From an uncultured Oscillospiraceae bacterium (GTDB taxonomy: Bacteria; Bacillota; Clostridia; Oscillospirales; Oscillospiraceae), in assembly GCA_934511165.1 (NCBI GenBank), contig CAKSWA010000009.1, positions 1 to 52,882 on the forward strand: a stretch of DNA of 52,882 nucleotides, in the 5' to 3' direction. The notes under the pieces were generated by a model. That model was not told where the DNA came from. It made no database searches and saw nothing but the letters and a program-made list of their open reading frames with translations. Of this stretch, positions 1-7,366 are shown piece after piece. A program made the position numbers and the translations under genes. The stretch's first letter is position 1, and the number at the start of each line of letters is the position of its first letter.

Positions 1-108
1 ATCACCATCAGCGCCGAGACCGCCGGAATGAGCGAGAGCATGGAAACGCTCATGAACCGCCTCGTCGCCGCCGACGGCGTCATCCGCGCGGAAATACTCG
101 CGGGGTAA
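1..108 (+). CDS. C-terminal end of an unidentified protein (partial)
   Basis: Frame 1 is open from the first base and ends at a TAA at 106-108, giving 35 residues ending VIRAEILAG. The alternating hydrophobic pattern and the pair of helical and strand-like segments would suit the end of a small alpha/beta or ACT-like regulatory domain, but the fragment is too short to name. A strong hairpin terminator follows 15 bases later, which supports a real gene end. The start lies outside the window. Confidence 0.5.
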   Translation: MTISAETAGMSESMETLMNRLVAADGVIRAEILAG

Positions 109-123
109 AGATAAAACTACGTA

Positions 124-176
124 AAACAGAAAGCCGACTGCATCCTTTTTTGAGGGGGGCAGTCGGCTTTCTGTTT
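124..176. terminator. Bidirectional intrinsic terminator
   Basis: An 18-base perfect inverted repeat (124-141 with 159-176, arms starting AAACAGAAAGCC) encloses a 17-base loop. A and T runs at both ends let it work in both directions. It closes the partial gene at 1-108 and the leftward operon that ends at 293. A second small hairpin (244-250 with 264-270, TCAGGCC/GGCCTGA) lies nearer the leftward stop codon. Confidence 0.85.
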
Positions 177-292
177 GAGTGTTTTTTAGCTAAGTCTTTT
201 CCGCTTTCGAGTTTCCCCATATCAGCCAGCCACTCGCTTCTAATCAGGCCTTTCTCATCTCATGGCCTGAGGAGAAGAAGCGCACCAGACAA

Positions 293-1621
293 TCAATCCT
301 CGCAGTTTTTTCGAAAATAGAGCATCAAAAAGCCTAGCAGTGGGAATACCGCAGGGATAAGAGAGTATGTATTGACAATAGAGTTTTTTACCGTTTCGGA
401 TACCTCACCAGGCACATAGCCTGCGATGCTTAGCGAAAGCGGGATCGCTACGCTCTTGATGATGTTTGCAATCTTAACAGTAACGCCGCCAATCCCCATA
501 ATGAGAGCATTGGCATCCTTCCCGGTTCGATTCCGCACGTAAACTACATCATCCATGTAAAGACTCAGCTCAAAAGATTGAGTGGTGCCGGTCAAGCCGT
601 GAACAATCACGTTGCACGCCATAAACAGAATAACGCTTCCGCTTACGAACTTGGTCAGGATCAGAGAGAGCGCGATGACAGGGTAAATCATCAACAGGGC
701 TTTTCTGGGATGGGCAATTTGTGAACTGAAAGCGCGGACAAAAAGCGCGCCGCCAACTGCCGCCAGGCCGGTCAACATCATGTGAACGGCAACATACTCC
801 GGAGCTTCTGCCACATATTTGTAGTAATAGGCAGCGAGAGGCGGCAGGACAAGAGCTGTCACATTGCTTGTCAGGTCAATGAGGATCGTGACAAAAACTC
901 GCCCGTTGGTGAAAAGCACCTCCAAAACAGAACGTAACGAAAGGGTTTCGCCCTTTACTGCCGTCTCTTCGCCGGAAGTTGAATCAGATTCATATCCTCT
1001 GGACAGAGAGAAGTGGACCAGGTTGGTCAGGATATAGAAAAGGCCCGCTCCTGCCATGACAGCAGGATACACCGCCCGTTCTCCCAAGCGGCCTGCTAGC
1101 AGGATAACCAGAACCGGCACCAGACTGTTGGCGAGCATTCTTCCCAGATTGGAACAGATCATGCGTTGGGATGAAAGACGATTCTTGGCAAGCTGATCCT
1201 TTGCAATCACGTTGATGAGAGAAACGTTGGATACGTAGACCAAGTTGTAAGGAATCTTGGCGAGAACGAAGCCAGCGGTAATGATTGCAGCAGAGAGAGA
1301 CGGCGCGTTTGGCACCGACACAAAATGAACTACATAGAACACGGCCGCAAACACGGGGCAATAGATGAGATAGGAGCGCAAACGACCCCATCGTCCAGCG
1401 GGGATCATGGATATGGCGGCCCCCGCCAGTGTTGCAAAGATCCAGTCGCTGATGCTCATAATCAACATTACGGCACTAGTCATCCCCAGCGGGATCATAG
1501 CCACATCGGTCATGAAAATGGCGAGATATGTGTTTGATATAGTAGCCAACATACCCTCGCCGGCGCTCTCGACCCCCCACAGCAGAAGCTTTTTCTCTCT
1601 TTGATCGGATGCTTTATTCAT
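293..1621 (-). CDS. GPH-type (MFS) sugar/organic-anion:cation symporter
   Basis: A polytopic membrane protein of 442 residues with about twelve hydrophobic segments, in the pattern of the glycoside-pentoside-hexuronide (MFS_2) family. It has the family's length, a short charged N-terminus (MNKASDQREKK) and a charged central loop near residues 215-230. The ATG at 1621 was chosen because GGGAGG lies five bases upstream; the in-frame GTG two codons earlier touches the ribosome site. It is the last gene of the ferredoxin/2-oxoacid oxidoreductase operon, 39 bases after the gamma subunit, so it probably moves the 2-oxo acid, a precursor or the product. The substrate cannot be read from the sequence. 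A second GPH-type carrier lies at 9009-10469 in the divergent operon. Confidence 0.8.
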   Translation of the reverse strand: MNKASDQREKKLLLWGVESAGEGMLATISNTYLAIFMTDVAMIPLGMTSAVMLIMSISDWIFATLAGAAISMIPAGRWGRLRSYLIYCPVFAAVFYVVHFVSVPNAPSLSAAIITAGFVLAKIPYNLVYVSNVSLINVIAKDQLAKNRLSSQRMICSNLGRMLANSLVPVLVILLAGRLGERAVYPAVMAGAGLFYILTNLVHFSLSRGYESDSTSGEETAVKGETLSLRSVLEVLFTNGRVFVTILIDLTSNVTALVLPPLAAYYYKYVAEAPEYVAVHMMLTGLAAVGGALFVRAFSSQIAHPRKALLMIYPVIALSLILTKFVSGSVILFMACNVIVHGLTGTTQSFELSLYMDDVVYVRNRTGKDANALIMGIGGVTVKIANIIKSVAIPLSLSIAGYVPGEVSETVKNSIVNTYSLIPAVFPLLGFLMLYFRKNCED

Positions 1622-1660
1622 GGCCACCTCCCAAAATGCGCAAGGCTCTGTGAGCGCAGG

Positions 1661-2203
1661 TCAGACAGCGTCAAAACCAGCCTGCATTGCTTTAACATTC
1701 AAAACGTTAAATTTGCCCTTGCCTTTTTCCTCAAAAAACTGGCACATGGTATTTATGGCATAGTCCGGATCGAAAAGGCCGCCGCTCTTGATAGCTGCGG
1801 CCGCCGCGACAAGATTCTGCCCCTTGTCGTTTCCTGCCTGCCGCGCCAGCCCCAGGCAATCGACACAAATCACCCGATTATCCGGGGAGAAGGGATAATT
1901 TGAACGAATCCCCGCAGAGTTGGCAATGATAGTAGCCCCCGGACGGCAAAAGGCCAGATAATCTAGGGCTGGCTCGTTCATGGCAATGAGGATGTCAGCC
2001 TGCTCCATCACAGGGCTTCCGACGCGTTCCTCGGTGCTCTCGGCAAACTTTACCACGCAGTTGGCCTTACCGCCGCGCATGGTGGGACCGTAAGCGGGCA
2101 TCCACACGGCGTTAAGGTCTTTGTTGGCCGCCATATAAGCGATGATTAGTCCGCCAGTTAAAACCCCCTGACCGCCGAAGCCAGCAAAGATGATTTCTTT
2201 CAT
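1661..2203 (-). CDS. 2-oxoacid:ferredoxin oxidoreductase, gamma subunit
   Basis: This is the small subunit of a CoA-acylating 2-oxoacid:ferredoxin oxidoreductase (180 residues). The N-terminal motif IIFAGFGGQGVLTGG, the later PAYGPTMRGGKANC and the fold length of about 180 residues are typical of the POR_N/gamma family (PF01558). The ATG at 2203 has AGGAGG seven bases upstream and overlaps the beta-subunit stop as ATGA, so translation is probably coupled; the upstream in-frame start is rejected. Gene order is ferredoxin, alpha, beta, gamma. Kor (2-oxoglutarate) and Vor (branched-chain) members cannot be told apart with certainty by eye. Confidence 0.9.
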   Translation of the reverse strand: MKEIIFAGFGGQGVLTGGLIIAYMAANKDLNAVWMPAYGPTMRGGKANCVVKFAESTEERVGSPVMEQADILIAMNEPALDYLAFCRPGATIIANSAGIRSNYPFSPDNRVICVDCLGLARQAGNDKGQNLVAAAAAIKSGGLFDPDYAINTMCQFFEEKGKGKFNVLNVKAMQAGFDAV

Positions 2204-2946
2204 GCCTGCACCTCCTTTTCTGTTCTGCACTGGAATTCACCGACGGGGTATTCGGAAAGAACACGCTCGGCGATCAAGGCATTACTGTCTACGGGGGAAA
2301 GATGCCAGTTGGTGGGGCAGCCGGACAGAAACTCCACCATGGAGTAGCCTTCGCCGTTTACCTGTGCCTGAAGAGCGTTCAGAATCATCTTTTTTGCCTG
2401 ATTGATGTGCTTCACATCATGGACGGAGGCCCGGGCTGCGTAAGCTACATGGAACTGAGATGCCACTAGCTCCGGGAGATGGATAGGGGAGCCAGTAATG
2501 GAGCAGTCCCTGCCGCGGACGGAGGTTGTTGTTTTTTGGCCAGGAAGCGTGGTCCAGCTCATCTGACCGCCAGTCATGCCAAAGTTGGTGTTATTTACGA
2601 TAAAGACAGTAATGTTTTCGTTACGATAAGCGGCGTTCAATGTTTCTGCCAAACCGATGACGCCGGCGTCACCGTCCCCCTGATAGGTGAAAACGCACAT
2701 GTTGGGGCGGAAGCGCTTCATTCCGACTGCTACAGCCGCAGCACGGCCGTGGGCGCACTGATAGTCGTCGCCGCCGAGCATGCCGTTCCCATTGCAACTG
2801 CAGCCCACGCCCAGCACCATACATTTGTTGTTGGCAAGCCCTAATTCCTCCACAGCTTCTGCGATGAGGCGCAGAATGATGCCATGTCCGCAGCCGGGGC
2901 AAAACGCGTTAGGCTTCAAAATCGTTGGTAGTGCTTTCTTCGGCAT
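2200..2946 (-). CDS. 2-oxoacid:ferredoxin oxidoreductase, beta (TPP) subunit
   Basis: This subunit binds thiamine pyrophosphate and a 4Fe-4S cluster and performs decarboxylation of the 2-oxo acid (248 residues). The sequence shows FCPGCGHG near residue 15, GVGCSCNGNG near 47, and the TPP/Mg motif YQGDGDAGVIGLAETLNAA followed by VNNTNFGMTGGQMSWTT. The last stretch resembles the 2-oxoglutarate and 2-oxoisovalerate enzymes more than pyruvate synthase. Its ribosome site AGGAGG lies inside the end of the alpha-subunit gene, and its ATG directly follows that gene's TAA. The stop overlaps the gamma start. Confidence 0.93.
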   Translation of the reverse strand: MPKKALPTILKPNAFCPGCGHGIILRLIAEAVEELGLANNKCMVLGVGCSCNGNGMLGGDDYQCAHGRAAAVAVGMKRFRPNMCVFTYQGDGDAGVIGLAETLNAAYRNENITVFIVNNTNFGMTGGQMSWTTLPGQKTTTSVRGRDCSITGSPIHLPELVASQFHVAYAARASVHDVKHINQAKKMILNALQAQVNGEGYSMVEFLSGCPTNWHLSPVDSNALIAERVLSEYPVGEFQCRTEKEVQA

Positions 2947-4008
2947 TTAAAACACCTCCTTCGCTTCGCCGTTTTCCATGGCGTGGTAGAAATCAATAAC
3001 TTTGCCGACACCGGGAACACCTTTACCGTGGCCATAGCAGTAGACCGGTGCCTGAAACCCCAATTTTTTGGCGCAGAGAGCCACATCCTCTACCATCATT
3101 CCGAAATCCGTGGACTCAACGCTGGCAAATCCTCTGACATTGGGGTTGACCTTTTTAAATGCGTCCTCCGGGAACGGCCACACCAACTTCGGGCGGATCA
3201 TCCCGGCTTTGATCCCCGCGCTTCTCATCCGCTTGACCGCGTCCATACAGACGCGCCCTGGAAGGCCAAACGCCACAAGCACATAGTCGGCATCCTCCAG
3301 GCCATATTCCTCCCAACGCTGCATCTCGGCGCGGATCTGGTCATAGACTTTGCCCTGCAACGCCATGCCGCCGGGCATGCGCATCATGATCGAGTGCTTG
3401 CCGAGACCGTAACGACCGGTGCCGTCGATACCCCAGTCTCTGGGCGCGGGCTCTTTAAAGGGAGGCATTTCCACCTCTTCCATCATCTGCCCCAAATAGG
3501 CCTCGGAGAGAATTGTGACACCTACACGGTATTTTTCCGCAACATCCCATGCTTCATAGGCTATGTCGACCAGTTCCTGCACGGAGTCAGGGGCGTAAAC
3601 GATATTCTTGTATTCGCCATGCCCGCCGCCCTTGACTTCTTTAAAATAGTCGGTCTGGCCGGAATCAAGCGCACCGAGCCCGGTGCCCCAGCGCTGCACA
3701 TTCAGCAGGACGTAGGGAATGCTGTTGCGGGCTGCATAGGACATGCCTTCCGTCTTCAACGAGCCCCCCGGACCGGAAGTGGCAGTCAGCGCTCGCGCTC
3801 CACAGGCAGAGGCGCCACTGATCATATTGATGCTGGCAATTTCATTTTCCGCCTGAATAAAGACCCTGTCGAGTTGAGGCATCCGCCACGACAGATACTC
3901 CAGAACTTCGGTGGATGGGGTGATGGGGTATCCGGCGAAGAAGTTGCATCCGCCGCGGACGGCAGCCTCAGCGACGGCCTCGTTCCCCTTCCATAGCTTT
4001 TTGGCCAT
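2947..4008 (-). CDS. 2-oxoacid:ferredoxin oxidoreductase, alpha subunit (VorB/KorA-like)
   Basis: The pyrimidine-binding subunit (353 residues) pairs with the beta subunit to complete the TPP site and the CoA-binding region. Hallmarks are LWKGNEAVAEAAVRGGCNFF, FAGYPITPSTEVLEYL near residue 24, QAENEIASINMISGASACGARALTATSGPG near residues 51-82 and a transketolase C-terminal-like domain from about residue 235. Length and the QRWGTGLGALDSGQTD segment fit the VorB type (3-methyl-2-oxobutanoate) or KorA. The likely product is an acyl-CoA plus reduced ferredoxin plus CO2. The linked butyrate kinase and phosphotransacylase give that acyl-CoA an energy-conserving exit. Confidence 0.92.
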   Translation of the reverse strand: MAKKLWKGNEAVAEAAVRGGCNFFAGYPITPSTEVLEYLSWRMPQLDRVFIQAENEIASINMISGASACGARALTATSGPGGSLKTEGMSYAARNSIPYVLLNVQRWGTGLGALDSGQTDYFKEVKGGGHGEYKNIVYAPDSVQELVDIAYEAWDVAEKYRVGVTILSEAYLGQMMEEVEMPPFKEPAPRDWGIDGTGRYGLGKHSIMMRMPGGMALQGKVYDQIRAEMQRWEEYGLEDADYVLVAFGLPGRVCMDAVKRMRSAGIKAGMIRPKLVWPFPEDAFKKVNPNVRGFASVESTDFGMMVEDVALCAKKLGFQAPVYCYGHGKGVPGVGKVIDFYHAMENGEAKEVF

Positions 4009-4114
4009 TGTATTTCATTCCTTTCCGCTGCGCCCTGCCGCAGCCAATCAAAATGTGAGGAACACTTGGACAAACAGACGTGCCTGATCGGCGCGGCATC
4101 CCATTTGCCGCGCT

Positions 4115-4336
4115 TTACCCCTCCTGAATCTCGTCGATTGTAAAAACATAGTCGGGACAGGCAGTATAGCAAATGCCGCAGGTCACACACTTTCCTCGAT
4201 CCACAGTAACGCATTTATACCCTGCACTATTTGATATGTCACCAATAGTGAGAGCTTTCCTGGGACATGCAATCACGCAGAGCCCGCAGGATTTGCAGCG
4301 TTCAGTCTGCATCTTCAATTCCAACTTTTGTTTCAT
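4115..4336 (-). CDS. 2x[4Fe-4S] ferredoxin, delta subunit of the oxidoreductase
   Basis: A 73-residue bacterial-type ferredoxin with two cluster motifs, CKSCGLCVIACPRKA and CVTCGICYTACPDYVF. It takes electrons from the alpha/beta/gamma complex. It is the first gene of the leftward operon, about 105 bases before the alpha subunit. The ATG at 4336 has AAAGGA six bases upstream; in-frame ATG codons at 4342 and 4354 are placed badly for that ribosome site. A good leftward promoter lies at 4444-4472. Confidence 0.9.
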   Translation of the reverse strand: MKQKLELKMQTERCKSCGLCVIACPRKALTIGDISNSAGYKCVTVDRGKCVTCGICYTACPDYVFTIDEIQEG

Positions 4337-4443
4337 GCTCATTCCTTTCCGCAACCCTGAGCCGGGCAGCTGCCAAAATCGGCGAGGGTTCTTGACATAG
4401 TATAATTAATTATTTGCAATTATGAAAGCGTCTGTGCGTTTTA

Positions 4444-4472
4444 AGAGTACCATTGCCGTCACCCGTTGTCAA
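4444..4472 (-). promoter_or_regulatory. Sigma-A promoter of the ferredoxin/2-oxoacid oxidoreductase operon
   Basis: On the minus strand TTGACA (4467-4472), a 17-base spacer and TACTCT (4444-4449) give a near-consensus promoter, predicting a leader of about 100 bases before the ferredoxin ATG. The gene-free stretch 4337-4650 is AT-rich and also carries two similar AATTA-(6/7 bases)-GCAATT elements, one at about 4400-4425 and one inverted at about 4547-4566. They flank this promoter and are candidate sites for the adjacent regulator. Confidence 0.6.
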
Positions 4473-4592
4473 CCTTAAAAATAAAGAAAAAATTAATTTT
4501 TCTATTGAAATTTCCCAAAAGCTATGATATGCTCTTGACATAACAAAATTGCTAATTGGTAATTTTCAATTCAAAAGCAAACAAAAACCAGA

Positions 4593-4624
4593 CAAGAAAA
4601 AAAGCAGCCAAAAATGGCTGCTTT
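4593..4624 (-). terminator. Intrinsic terminator of the YheO-type regulator gene
   Basis: Minus-strand hairpin AAAGCAGCC-(ATTTT)-GGCTGCTTT followed by a T run and TTCTTG, 27 bases after the regulator stop. It separates the regulator from the ferredoxin operon promoter. Confidence 0.8.
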
Positions 4625-4650
4625 CAAGAGGCAGAGAGTAGGAAAGGTGT

Positions 4651-5358
4651 TTACCGATGCTCGGCGGCAAGGTTGCGCAAATGCATATGAACCGTGGCCG
4701 TCCGTATTCCCAGTATATTGGCGCACATGGCAACACCTGTTTTTACATTGAACACTCCGGCTTCATTCAGCCGGCGAATGATCTCTTTCTTCTTGCCTTT
4801 AGCGGGGATATCCGAATCATCCATGACAGTCTGCTGAGCTTCCCGAATGGTCTCGATCAGGATAGTGTCGTAGTTCTGATCCATGCAGGGGGCAAGACGA
4901 GCCTTGCGAACTACCACATTTTTGGGAATAGTGAAAAGCTCGATGATTTCTGAAAGCGGCGTGTTCAAAAAGAAGTTAAAGCACATCATTCCGATGAGTC
5001 GCCGTCCTTCTCCTACAATGCCAATGGTAGCAGAGCGGAATACATCGCCCTTAGCGTTTTCGCTGAAATAGACCGTGACAGGCTGTTTTCCCTGCTGCAG
5101 CTTGATCCGCAGGTGCTCAACGGCGCCGCCGGGGGTCTCACTCATCCCGAGGCCAAGAGCCCCCGCCACACGATCGGAATGATGGCCATTGGCGATTCGC
5201 TTGATAAAATAATCCGAACGGCCGAGGCTGTGAACCACAATTTCGAATCCTTCGCCCAGGTAGCCGGAAAGGCAGTCGCAGAGTACGCAGTAGGAATCCA
5301 GAATCAGCGCATCCGCCGGGCTAAGATCCACAAGGAATTTTTCTAAATTCTGAGCCAT
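4651..5358 (-). CDS. YheO-type PAS-domain / HTH transcriptional regulator
   Basis: A 235-residue cytoplasmic regulator. The N-terminal two thirds match the YheO-like PAS domain family: DALILDSYCVLCDCLSGYLG, EIVVHSLGRSDYFIKRIANG, and a second half with IGIVGEGRRLIGMMCFNFFL. The C-terminal 60 residues (EIIRRLNEAGVFNVKTGVAM, then VHMHLRNLAAEHR) form the HTH_22 DNA-binding domain. ATG 5358 has AAAGGG seven bases upstream and fits the family N-terminus better than the ATG at 5388. It sits between the two divergent metabolic operons, so it probably controls one or both in response to a small ligand in the PAS domain. Confidence 0.85.
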   Translation of the reverse strand: MAQNLEKFLVDLSPADALILDSYCVLCDCLSGYLGEGFEIVVHSLGRSDYFIKRIANGHHSDRVAGALGLGMSETPGGAVEHLRIKLQQGKQPVTVYFSENAKGDVFRSATIGIVGEGRRLIGMMCFNFFLNTPLSEIIELFTIPKNVVVRKARLAPCMDQNYDTILIETIREAQQTVMDDSDIPAKGKKKEIIRRLNEAGVFNVKTGVAMCANILGIRTATVHMHLRNLAAEHR

Positions 5359-5412
5359 AAGTTTCCCTTTTCCATAATTTTTATACAATTTTGACTGTAT
5401 TTCCTGATAATC

Positions 5413-5442
5413 ACGATAGCACAGTCATATCCGCTTTGTCAA
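5413..5442 (-). promoter_or_regulatory. Promoter of the YheO-type regulator
   Basis: Minus-strand TTGACA (5437-5442), an 18-base spacer and TATCGT (5413-5418) lie about 55 bases before the regulator ATG. In the rightward direction only a weak TTGACT (about 5391) is seen for the butyrate kinase operon, which may therefore need activation. Confidence 0.5.
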
Positions 5443-5494
5443 CTCCGACCAAAATAGAGAAAGAAAAGCGCAAGCCGAAACGGGGAGGAAAAGC

Positions 5495-6586
5495 ATGAAA
5501 AAAGAACGGAATATATTGGTGCTCAATCTTGGCTCAACTTCATCCAAGGTGGCACTATGCCGCAATGACGAGATCATCATCCAGAAGGAATGGGCGCATG
5601 ACGCCGGGGAACTGAAAGCGCTGGACACGCCGGAGCGCGTCATTGCTTACCGAAGGAGCTTTGTACAGCAGTTTCTAAAAGATAATGCCGTGGATATGAG
5701 CCGTATCGATGCCATCGCCGCCCGCGGAACGGGACGTCCAGGGCATTATCGTCACGGCGCCTACCTGCTCACTCCGGAGTTGGCAAACGATGTACGTCCA
5801 GGTCATCAGGGGCTGTTTTCCTCCACAGTGATTGGATCCGAACTGTCCCAGGAATACGCCATCCCGGCCTATCTCTATGATGTGGTCCCCACTGACGAAG
5901 TCCGCGATATTTCCCGGATCTGTGGCGTCCCCAATTACCGCAGAACCGTCCGCTCCCACACGCTCAACAGCCGCGCTACCGCAAGGAAAGTGGCGTTGGA
6001 GATGGGGCTTCCCCCGGAAGAGTGTACGCTCATCGTCTGCCATATGGGCGGCGGATGCGGCACCGCCTGCTACCACAACGGCTTTATCATCGATACCTAC
6101 TCCTCGGAAGAAGGCGCTTTTTCGCCCACCCGCGCGGGGCGGATTCCGGCAGACTTTCTGGAAAAAATCTACCGGGATCCACAGTATACCCCGCAGGATA
6201 TACATCGCCTGCTTCGGAAGGAGGTGGGTCTGTATGGGCATCTCGGGACCGATAACTGTCAGGAGATCGAGCGTCGTATTGACGCCGGAGACAAAAAGGC
6301 GGAGCTGGTATATCAGGCGATGGCATACCAACTCAGCAAGGACATCGCCGCCATGGCAAGCGTAGTCTGCGGAAAAGTAGAGGCCATCGTTTTAACGGGA
6401 GGTATTGCCCATTCCAAAAAGATGACAGGCTGGATCATCCAGCGGGTGCGCTTTATTGCGCCGGTGAAAGTCGTTCCCGGCTCTATGGAAATACAGGCGC
6501 TAGCTGGCGGCGTTGCCCGCGTGCTGAACGGAGAAGAAAGGGTGAACGATTACAGTCTGGTGGCACAAGATCAGCCATTGTTTTAA
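5495..6586 (+). CDS. buk: Butyrate kinase
   Basis: An acyl kinase of the ASKHA fold (363 residues) that makes ATP from an acyl phosphate, releasing the carboxylate. Visible family elements are the phosphate-1 loop LVLNLGSTSSKVALC near residue 8, ARGTGRPGHYRHGAYLLT, HTLNSRATARKVALEMG, the phosphate-2 loop VCHMGGGCGTACYHNG and the adenosine loop IVLTGGIAHSK near residue 300. Length matches butyrate or branched-chain carboxylate kinases (about 355) rather than acetate kinase (about 400). A GGGGAGGAAAAGC ribosome site precedes the ATG. It heads the rightward operon and lies next to the phosphotransacylase, which supplies its substrate. Confidence 0.93.
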   Translation: MKKERNILVLNLGSTSSKVALCRNDEIIIQKEWAHDAGELKALDTPERVIAYRRSFVQQFLKDNAVDMSRIDAIAARGTGRPGHYRHGAYLLTPELANDVRPGHQGLFSSTVIGSELSQEYAIPAYLYDVVPTDEVRDISRICGVPNYRRTVRSHTLNSRATARKVALEMGLPPEECTLIVCHMGGGCGTACYHNGFIIDTYSSEEGAFSPTRAGRIPADFLEKIYRDPQYTPQDIHRLLRKEVGLYGHLGTDNCQEIERRIDAGDKKAELVYQAMAYQLSKDIAAMASVVCGKVEAIVLTGGIAHSKKMTGWIIQRVRFIAPVKVVPGSMEIQALAGGVARVLNGEERVNDYSLVAQDQPLF

Positions 6587-6669
6587 ACCGCAAAAAGTGA
6601 CAGACAGCAAGGGTGCCCGTCCTTGCCGCTTGTCACAATAAAAAATAAAAGAAAGAGAGGAGAATGTGT

Positions 6670-7284
6670 ATGGAGCTGAAAAATGAGAAGCAGCAGTTCC
6701 GGGTGGCGGTATCCGGCCGCCACCTACACCTGACGCAGGAGACTCTTGGCGTGTTGTTCGGAGAGGGATATGTTCTTGAGCCAATCAAGCCAACCAAGGG
6801 CCAGTTCTTGTCAACAGCCCGAGTTGCTGTGGTAGGACCTAAACACACCTTCCAGCACGTAGCAATCATGGGTCCTTGTCGGGATTTCAATCAGCTGGAG
6901 ATCTCTATTACCGATGCCTATACTTTGGGGGTTCCCGCAGTAATCCGCATGTCCGGTGACATAGAAGGAACGCCCGGAATCCGGATTGAGGGGCCAAAAG
7001 GCGCCATCGAGCTGGACAAAGGAGTGATTGTGGCCAAACGGCATATTCATCTAAACCCCCTTTTGGCCGAGGAATACGGCATACGCGATGGAGAATGTGT
7101 ACTTCTTCGGGTGGATACTCCAGATCGCGCTTTAACATTTGACAACACCGTGGTAAAACTGGCAAAAAATCCCGCCAGCAGCAGTGTGGCCCATATTGAC
7201 ACCGACGAGGGGAATGCCGCAGGAATCCACAAGGAAGCATCGGGGTATATTGAGGGAAAGAGCAGGCGTACCACAGACGATTAA
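6670..7284 (+). CDS. PduL-type phosphate acyltransferase (phosphotransacylase)
   Basis: A 204-residue enzyme that swaps CoA for phosphate on an acyl-CoA, linking the oxidoreductase to butyrate kinase. The two PduL half-repeats are visible, each with its zinc-binding histidine motif: VAVSGRHLHLT near residue 13 and VIVAKRHIHLNP near residue 115, the latter followed by EEYGIRDGE. The N-terminal extension has no clear encapsulation peptide and no microcompartment shell gene is nearby, so it is probably a free cytosolic form. ATG 6670 is preferred because GAGAGGAGA then has six-base spacing; the ATG at 6664 is too close. The acyl group is not identifiable from sequence. Confidence 0.88.
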   Translation: MELKNEKQQFRVAVSGRHLHLTQETLGVLFGEGYVLEPIKPTKGQFLSTARVAVVGPKHTFQHVAIMGPCRDFNQLEISITDAYTLGVPAVIRMSGDIEGTPGIRIEGPKGAIELDKGVIVAKRHIHLNPLLAEEYGIRDGECVLLRVDTPDRALTFDNTVVKLAKNPASSSVAHIDTDEGNAAGIHKEASGYIEGKSRRTTDD

Positions 7285-7366
7285 AAGCGCACAGGTAACA
7301 AGCCACAAATAAACAGAAAAACATCAAAAAGAAAGGATGCAGCAGATGCTGTAGAAGGTGAAACGA

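Noticed and set aside
6664..7284. PduL-type gene as a sign of a bacterial microcompartment
   Set aside because: No shell protein (BMC or pentamer) gene occurs in the window and no clear encapsulation peptide is visible at the N-terminus.
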